A stretch of 64,000 nt of DNA from Pisaster brevispinus (Eukaryota; Echinodermata; Asteroidea; Forcipulatida; Asteriidae), in contig JAMKCF010000012.1 of NCBI GenBank assembly GCA_023634235.1, forward strand, positions 17,307,884 through 17,371,883, in the 5' to 3' direction. The first letter of the stretch is position 1. Each line of letters starts with the position of its first letter. The position numbers were made by a program, and so were the translations under genes. The notes beneath the pieces are model-generated. The model searched no databases and was not told the DNA's origin. It saw nothing but the letters and a program-made list of their open reading frames with translations. Shown in pieces: positions 56,934 to 64,000 of this stretch.

Positions 56934-58332
56934 TTGTGAAATATCCCCATGGTGCCTGAAAAACAACCTAGCTAGCCTCTGTTTATTACAATGTTATCTC
57001 AGTTATTGTGTTGGGTGCGTTTAGTGTATGTGGCAACTGTGGCTTTCATTGGCTAATTCATATACCCTTATGATATGTACATTCGTACGTAATTGTAGTA
57101 ACTCCATCATGAGATGAGCTCTCTGAAATCAACTGCTAGTATATTCTCAATGTTTTGGCTAAAATTTACCAATTTCGAGCCCTGCTAAACATTATTTTCA
57201 TGTGATTTCGGCTCAAATCTTCTTGTAAAGAAACTACCACTTCATATTTTTATATACACGTGGCACAGTTGTCTTAACGGCGTCGTAATCACTGTACCAG
57301 CTGCACGGTGTGACACCTTGCAGTTGCACAGTGTTACTGTTACAGAAATCATTTCAAAATTTGTCTAAATTTGCTCTATATTAGCTAAGAGCAGGCAATA
57401 CCTGTACATTTTGGTCCAAAGCTGTGCAATAACTGTAATTATAATTTGTTTTGTAATTTGTACACTAACTGAAAGACATTGTTCTGTGGAGATGTACGAC
57501 GTGTAACTTTCGTTGTGTTCACATAGGGAAATAAACCCCATTAGAAACCAGTCTTTCTTTGAAAGTGGGGATTTCCCCGCGATATCATATTCTTCAAATA
57601 AAACCATCAGTCATTTCCCGTCCCATTTATGACATACATTGTAACCCTGCTACTCATTTGCAACTGATTCTGTCATGGTTCATTACAACGGTCCATCAAA
57701 CCTCTTTGTCGCCAATTCTTTGCAGTTTGACAACATCAATTCCAATCAGCTACAAAGGAATTTCAAGGTAGGGTAACTGAGCTGACATTGCATGCTGGAT
57801 TGGCCCCGTGTATCAGAGCTGCTAACTCTTCCTGATTCTGCAGAAAGTTCCCTGAAAATAAACCAATCTTTCCACGTTCTGATGAGAAAAAAATTTGAAA
57901 ATCTCCCTAATTATGGAAACTGTTCCCCTGTCATGTTGAATGTAATTCTAAATATCTCCCTGATTGTTGTACAAAATCTCCCTGATTGCAAGATGCAAAT
58001 GTTGGTGGCTCTGGTATAGTCAGGTAGTGCAGCAAGGTCACGGGTGGCGATCTTACACTAATGTATGTTCTGTCATGATTCAATGACTTTAACTGTTAAC
58101 ATGGTAACCATGGGCCTGCTTTCAATCAGGTGACAGCTAACACTAACCACTAATAAGCAAGAGGTGTACATGTACATTATTTGGTTGTACCGATCTGTCT
58201 TTTCTTCCTTTGAGTTATTTGTACATGTCCTAAAAAACATCTTCTAATCTTTACTAAATTGAAATTTGGAAATTTTGCATTTTATTTTTGTAACATCACT
58301 GGCCTGGAATTTCATCTTTGAGAGGGCAATGC

Positions 58333-58496
58333 CAATTTCATTTTGCAACGGGAACTTCCAGTGGAAAATCTTACAATTTCATTTTGCAACAGGCACTTCC
58401 AGTGGAAAATCTTACAATTTCATTTTGCAACAGGCACTTCCAGTGGAAAATCTTACAATTTCATTTTGCAACAGGCACTTCCAGTGGAAAATCTTA
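58333..58496 (+). repeat. Four tandem copies of a 41-bp unit
   Basis: Units at 58333-58373, 58374-58414, 58415-58455 and 58456-58496 (CAATTTCATTTTGCAACAGG then CACTTCCAGTGGAAAATCTTA); only the first has two changes. The unit contains the palindrome TTCCAGTGGAA. A period of 41 shifts frame each unit, so it is not coding. Confidence 0.95.
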
Positions 58497-61400
58497 AAAT
58501 CTAATGGGAAACATTTAAAGGGGCATGAAGGCCAACTGGCCAAGACAAGGGCAACAGAGGCCATGGCCTCCACAGCCTCCATGTAGTTCAAGGCCTGACA
58601 TTTCAATTTTATTGATGCCTCACTCTTGTAAGGGCTAGGCAGGTTTGCCGTGGCAGAAGGGCACCTAATCAGGGAAATTTCTACTGGAACATTTCAGAGG
58701 GTACCAAGACAATGCCAAAGAGCATGGAAGTGGTTGCCTCTGATGTCATGAAGTATTATGCCTGTAAAATATTTTCTAATCTTTACTACACTGGAATTTT
58801 TAATTTTTAGCCTTCGAGAAAGACTCTGCTAGGGTCGAAACGTCAGGCCACTCATTTTTTTTTTGCCTGTAAAATATATAAAACATTTTACAGGCCTAAT
58901 ACTTTATGGCAGCAGAGGCACTTTTTTTAATATATGAACTAACTACATGTATGTATTTAGATCTAAATTTCTGGGTCAAAGCGACCAAAAAATGGACATA
59001 CATGTAGCATCTTTAACCTTTTCAGTGGCCACAAGTGTTTTAACATAGTTATCTATGAAGTCAAAGGTCAAAGGGTGAACTAATAAAGGGTTATAAAGGG
59101 TAATTAATCAGCAGGTTTTTATCTTTTATTTGTGCATGATTGAACCCTCCTAATAAACAATAACCACCCACCCATGTAGTGCATCTTATCACTTAAATTT
59201 AGTAAAGAAGGCATCTTGGCAAAACAAATTGCTTTTGAACATAAAACTCAAACTGACATTGGGAAAAATTGTTGAGCTGTTACAGTATGTAACTTCAAGG
59301 CACTTTCTTCTATGTCAGATATGATAACATGTAATGTTCTAGCATGTCAAGCCTACCAACGTTTTGTTTGAACTTGACATCGATGGAGGTCGCATCCCAA
59401 ACGAGTTACAGTGGATGTTAATGTATACATGTTTCGGAACAGTTTGGGGCATCTTTTCTTGGTTGCCAAGACATTCTATTGTGTAGTGTGCCCAGACATG
59501 CACTTATTGTGCTATACTTCATTTCTGTTTTTAAACACAACGAGGGACACAGGGTACAGGACTTCATGCCGTCTTTTGGGCATGGCAGGAATTTCATAAC
59601 AGTTTTGACAGAAAGGATCGCTCATGATTGACTGACCCACAGTGCATTGACCGGGTGTGGTCCTGGTAGGCTTGCAAATGATTGAGTAGATTCAGAACTA
59701 AACGTTAGGCCTACATAATTTTGTTTTCTGCAAGACATTGATACACGGAATGGTTCGTCTTGATTGGTCTTTCATAGAATGCATAACTTGTAGGTTCACT
59801 CAAATTGTTTAGTTTTAAAAACTGTGAAAAAGGGGCTTACAGCAGTTCAAGTCAAGGGTTTCCCTAGACTTGATGACAAGTCGTTAGTCAGTGTCTATTT
59901 GTCTGCCAGCGCTGCCTATTACAAATACACATTCTGCCGTTCGTGCAACAGTCACAGTGCATTTATACGATCATGCAACGGTCGTAGATAGCGCATGGCA
60001 AGGTCCGTCAGCTCTAACGACTTGAGTAGCTTGTTCCCAGCCGAATATTCATATATGGTAAATTGTACATTGCATATGCAAAAGTTGCCATAGAGAGTGC
60101 CAATGGTAGCTCGTCTGACAAAATTGGGAGAATTCATTATAAACATGGGAATGTATCTTTTCTGTTGGCTTTTAAAAAAAAAAATTATGACAGTTTATTT
60201 GCCAACATCAATGTAAAAAGCATAATATTTTAATCATTATAACAATTTCTTAACTTTCTTTTAAGATACAACTGACCAATGCATTATCATAAAATGTTAC
60301 TATTGATAATAAACCCCCTATCAAAGAATGAAGTGTGCGCCTGGTAGCTCCTTTTGCTTCATGTGACTTGCCATACGCTGCAAGATGTATGATGACTATT
60401 CATGTCTTCACGATTCTTAACCAAGCAAACTGCTCCGTCCAATTTTGGTAGCAAGTCCAATTGCATGTGTACAAAGCTGGGTACAAGTTAATCAAGACGG
60501 TTATTGCGACTGACTCACACACATATTGGGATCGTGGATGTGTGTACCGTCCCCGCAACTAGACTGCACAACAATTACCGACTTGATTTCAAGACTACAT
60601 GTAGGGTTTCCTTTACCTTTTTAGTTCTCTCGTCAGATGAACTTTAAAAGTAGTCTGCTAGATTTTTTCACTAGTCAGCTAGTGGGCACGTATTTTGTTC
60701 TTACAACAAATTCACTAGTTACTAGTAGTACTACAAACCCAGTGTGTAGATTATGTAGTTACATGTATGATGTAGCAGTTACATGTAGTTGTTACATGTA
60801 TTTAGTGTGTAACTAACAATATGGTAGAACCACATCAGGGACTATGTATAATAACATTTATTAATGCAATGCACCCCAAAAATCTCTGTCTCTGCAAACC
60901 TTTTAACCATTTTCAGCATATTAATTATAAGTAAAGTACATATATATTCCTCATGTGTGTGCAACTTGGGGTTTCTTTGTTCACAAGCTTTTGTAAGTGA
61001 AATTGAACAATTAAATGCCCTATTTTGTCTTTGAAACCAAGATTTTGACTGGCCCGGCGGGCTACAACTAGTCTGCTACTTTGTCCCCTCACATTTGGCG
61101 CTCGGGCAGTCGGGCAATCAACAAGGTCGAAATAGGGCTTAAACAATTTTACCGGACAAGCATTTTTTTTGTGTAAAACCAGAATCAAAATGAGAGAAGA
61201 AAAAAATCCAGTTTTTTAAAACAAGTACTGAGAAGATTTATCTCATTTATGATGGGGGATGGGTGAGTATACTTTGATGCTCAACGGAATAGAAAGACAT
61301 TTATCAGACTCAAAGTCAGCATACACGTTTTTTTTTTTTAAGATGTTGCACTGTGAGGCACTGCTGTGAGGTAAAACCCTGAAAGAAAGCTTACTGGCCT

Positions 61401-61782
61401 GGCTCTAAAGTCACTAGGTCTCGGGTTTGTGGTCCAGTGTCAATTTCAAGCACTGTATGCTGTCCATGTACAATGCAGACCTGTGCTTCGGCCAGGATGT
61501 GAAGCTAAGAGTGTTCAAATTGAATGGATTAATTGCATAAACGGGTTTCTTGAATGCTATTATTTTGCACGCATACTATCTATTCTTTACACACTGCTCC
61601 CTCTGTTGATGAGCATGCGAGTCATGAGATTTGGTATAATGTCTGGATTGGTCACAAGTGAATACTTGTGTGTGTTTGTCGTCTCTTAAATGTATGGGCA
61701 TTATAACTTCACTTTAAACTATGTGACACAGCAACTGTCTTTAGTCTACATGTATGGATAGATTTAATCGGTTACTTGTGTG

Positions 61783-61929
61783 TAGACTGTGCAAGTCTCG
61801 TGCGTATTCGAACATTGGGACCCATTGAAGCGCGTGAGTTTGTTTCCTTCTCGCGTTAAAGCAATGTATGTGCCTGGGACCAAAGTGGTCCCAAAAATGT
61901 TTGAATACGCGCAAGACTTGCTAGGTCTA
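61783..61929 (+). mobile_element. TAGACTGTGCAAGTCTCGCG family MITE, copy 4
   Basis: Starts TAGACTGTGCAAGTCTCGTG and ends GCAAGACTTGCTAGGTCTA. The interior palindrome GGGACCAAAGTGGTCCC is kept. A few more changes than copies 1 and 3, including a small insertion (TGCCTGGGACC). Confidence 0.85.
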
Positions 61930-62066
61930 CATGTATACAAAAGCAAGGCATTGCACCCGACTTTTTTTCAAATCAACTCACAAAATGGCTCACATATGTA
62001 TTTAATGATGAGATGTTTGAGGTACTTGCACTGCAGTAGGTTAGCTACAGTAGTATCTCTGTCCTG

Positions 62067-62255
62067 GGCCCAATTTCATAGAGCTGCTTAAACAGAAAAT
62101 AATGCTTGACAATTTCCTGCTAAGCAGAAATGAGCAGGATACCAGTCACAAATTGTACACGTGACATGGTAGTTTGGCTGGTAACCTTATTTTGGTAAGC
62201 AAAGTTTTATTGTGCTTAGCAAATTTTAGTGCTTAAGCAGCTCTGCTAATGTAGT
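62067..62255 (+). mobile_element. GGGCC-type foldback repeat, copy 5
   Basis: Starts GGGCCCAATTTCATAGAGCTGCTTAAAC and ends TAGTGCTTAAGCAGCTCTGC. The blocks GATACCAGTCACA and GGCTGGTAACCTTATT are the reverse of those in 24308-24500. Confidence 0.7.
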
Positions 62256-62848
62256 ACTTATAAAATAAGTACAACTTCCTTCTCACATACTTTGTATCAG
62301 GACATGCAGGAAGCTGTACTTATTTTATAACTGTATACATTGTATGATGGGGGAACAGTTTTCATTTCAGTTGGGGTTGAAAAGTCCTGAACTCTTAAAC
62401 TGTCTAGCCCCTTGGTATGTCATTACGTCGAACATGTGCACATCTGCATCCGGTTTTACATGTACATGTAAATACTGCAGCTACCTGCAGCTCCAAAGCT
62501 GGCACATAGTTCTGTGTTATTTTAGAACAAAAACCACTCTGATTGGTCAAAGACATTTCTTATGACAGAAACCGATATTTCAATAAGACCCTTGAGTCTT
62601 TACAAGACCTACTACATGTATGTGAAAAGCAAGTCCGAAATTTATTCTGTTCTCGCAGAAATCATCAAAGACCAAAAAAATAAATGAATTTTCTACAGGC
62701 TTCTAGGAATGTGGAGCCAGTTTGCATGGAGTGGGCGTGGCTTACAGTGGAATTATGTTACGCTTGCCGATAAGATTCAAGCCAACCATGCTTAACTTTG
62801 TTTAATCTGTCTCTGTTGTAGCATGTGCTAAACTCGCAAGACAATAGT

Positions 62849-64000
62849 ATGGAACCAACAGCAGCCAAACGAGCGAACTGTGTCGGTGTAGAGAGTGATA
62901 ATGTCACCTCTGAGGCTTCCAAGATGCGTATCTGCGTGGCCACGTGTAACCGCGCCGACTACTCCAAGCTTGCCCCCATCATGCAAGCCATCAAGAAAGA
63001 TGAGGAACTGGAGTTGTCGGTCATAGTCCTTGGATGTCATCTTATTGATGATTATGGGTAAGGAAAATACATGTGGGGTGTGGAAGGTGGGGTGGGGAGG
63101 GGGAGAGAGATCTCCAAAAGGGGATGATACACAGGACTATTGACCACTTGCGCGATACGCAGCGCACTTACACACTCCTATACTGTCCGCCATTTTGGGA
63201 GACAACATGTACACAAAGGAATTGACAACCCAAATGGCGGAAATGGTAGACGCGCATTTTGCAGAGGTGTGGTCCGCGTCTGCAAGGGGTCAATATGAGT
63301 TAACATGTAAAGGAAACAAAGTCACGCTCGCTAACGGGTCCCAAAATTTGAAATCCTGCGAGAAATCTACAGCCAAAAATTTTGGTTTCAGAAGAGTACA
63401 TTCATTTACATAAACCCTCTAAAATTCTCAAGAAAGCTCCGAACATTGACATTATCCAGTTATCTGAGAAAGCTACATTTGAAAGGATATTCCAATTGCT
63501 TGGATAAGAATCTTTACGGGTCTTCTGATTGAAAGTTAAGTTAACCTCTTTGTCGCAAACTTTACTATTCTCTTCACTAATCCTGCTCAAGCTAAGTTTG
63601 TCTAACAGTACCATTGCCATAAACAACCCAGTCTGTTGAATGATTATTAGAGTTGTTGTTGTTTTTTTTTTAAACTCCAGGTCAACCTACCGATACATCG
63701 AGCAGGATGGCTTATATATTGACAGTCGCCTCCATACTATCGTAAGAGGGGAGGATGAGGCAGCCATGGTGGAGTCCGTTGGCCTAGCCATGGTCAAACT
63801 CCCTGATGTCCTACTCCGTCTCAAACCAGACGTCTTAATCATTCATGGTGACCGCTTTGATGCCTTGTCCCTCGCTGCCTCTGCCGCGCTCATGAACATT
63901 CGCATCGTGCATGTGGAAGGTGGAGAAATCAGCGGCACAATCGACGACATGATCCGCCACTCCATCACCAAGCTAGCCCACTACCACGTCTGCTGCACCG
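62849..64000 (+). CDS. GNE: UDP-N-acetylglucosamine 2-epimerase/N-acetylmannosamine kinase (5' two coding exons)
   Basis: Cytosolic bifunctional enzyme that starts sialic acid synthesis: UDP-GlcNAc to ManNAc, then phosphorylation to ManNAc-6-phosphate. Exons 62849-63057 and 63681 to the window edge join at phase 2 across GG|GTAAGG and CTCCAG. About 176 residues of the epimerase domain are present, including [28 protein letters not shown]-like [54 protein letters not shown] and [10 protein letters not shown], nearly identical to the animal enzyme. The ATG at 62849 ([13 protein letters not shown]) gives an N-terminus about 20 residues longer than the human major form; the frame also extends upstream from a GTG but meets a stop inside the acceptor-like TGTTGTAG. 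The kinase half must lie to the right. Confidence 0.97.
63139..63370. mobile_element. MITE with ACCCCTTGCAC ends, copy 2, plus a decayed MITE
   Basis: 63139-63295 starts ATTGACCACTTGCGCGATAC and ends GCGTCTGCAAGGGGTCAAT, with CTGTCCGCCATTTTGGGAGA inside, matching 52916-53074. Directly after it, 63300-63370 has AAAGGAAACAAAGTCACGCT and AACGGGTCCCAAAATTTGAA, a decayed reverse piece of the TAGACTGTGCAAG family. Both are in the first coding-region intron of GNE. Confidence 0.7.

Larger units (their letters stand above)
42917..62848. other. 20-kb gene-free, repeat-rich interval
   Basis: No coding exon could be defended on either strand. The promoter and any noncoding first exon of the D8C gene should lie just above 42917, where a TTTTCAG acceptor precedes the ATG by a few bases. 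A noncoding first exon of GNE may lie at the right end, because TGTTGTAG just before 62821 looks like a splice acceptor. The rest is a patchwork of the SINEs, MITEs, foldbacks and simple repeats listed individually, with AT-rich DNA between them. Confidence 0.5.

Noticed and set aside
58266..58586. 106-codon plus-strand frame over the 41-bp repeat
   Set aside because: The period is not a multiple of three, so the peptide reads the same DNA in successive frames.

Overview
This is a metazoan nuclear sequence. Genes are split by GT-AG introns, introns and intergenic DNA are AT-rich, and short interspersed repeats are everywhere. Several of the repeats (a tRNA-headed SINE, a foldback element beginning GGGCCCAATTTCATAG, and a repeat containing GACCAATTGAGCCCAAAT) are ones I associate with echinoderm genomes, so an echinoderm, perhaps a sea star, is the best guess. 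That placement is from memory and was not searched.

Layout. (1) 4.26-9.38 kb, minus strand: five 5' exons of a phospholipid phosphatase of the PLPP4/PLPP5 type; its last exons should lie left of the window. (2) 11.2-13.5 kb, plus strand, head to head with it: a complete two-exon ADP-ribosylhydrolase-family gene (ARH1/ARH2, 353 aa) whose metal-binding aspartates are largely replaced, so probably a pseudoenzyme like ADPRHL1. (3) 15.6-17.6 kb, minus: a probable two-exon gene for a 167-aa single-pass membrane protein with a polyasparagine run. (4) 25.2-42.9 kb, minus: a complete 22-coding-exon gene, rebuilt here exon by exon with every splice phase matching, for a secreted protein of exactly 1000 residues. 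It has a signal peptide and three copies of a seven-exon cassette. Each cassette encodes a D8C (eight-cysteine, uromodulin/OIT3-type) domain followed by a roughly 175-residue domain I cannot name. No ZP or EGF domain is present. This is the most likely new biology in the window. (5) 42.9-62.8 kb: 20 kb with no recognisable exon, densely filled with repeats. (6) 62.85 kb to the right edge, plus: the first two coding exons of GNE, the sialic-acid pathway UDP-GlcNAc 2-epimerase/ManNAc kinase.

The genes do not form a pathway, although GNE (sialic acid supply) and the D8C protein (secreted, with N-glycosylation sequons) both belong to the glycoconjugate and extracellular world. The repeats are the second interesting layer: 37- and 41-bp palindromes inserted with 8-bp target duplications, several TA-flanked MITE families, a 162-bp foldback, paired elements whose interior is an array of ACGGATT-type palindromes, and local minisatellites.

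All coordinates come from reading splice sites by eye. Coding exon ends agree in phase and length, which supports them to the base. Repeat borders are approximate unless target duplications are given.
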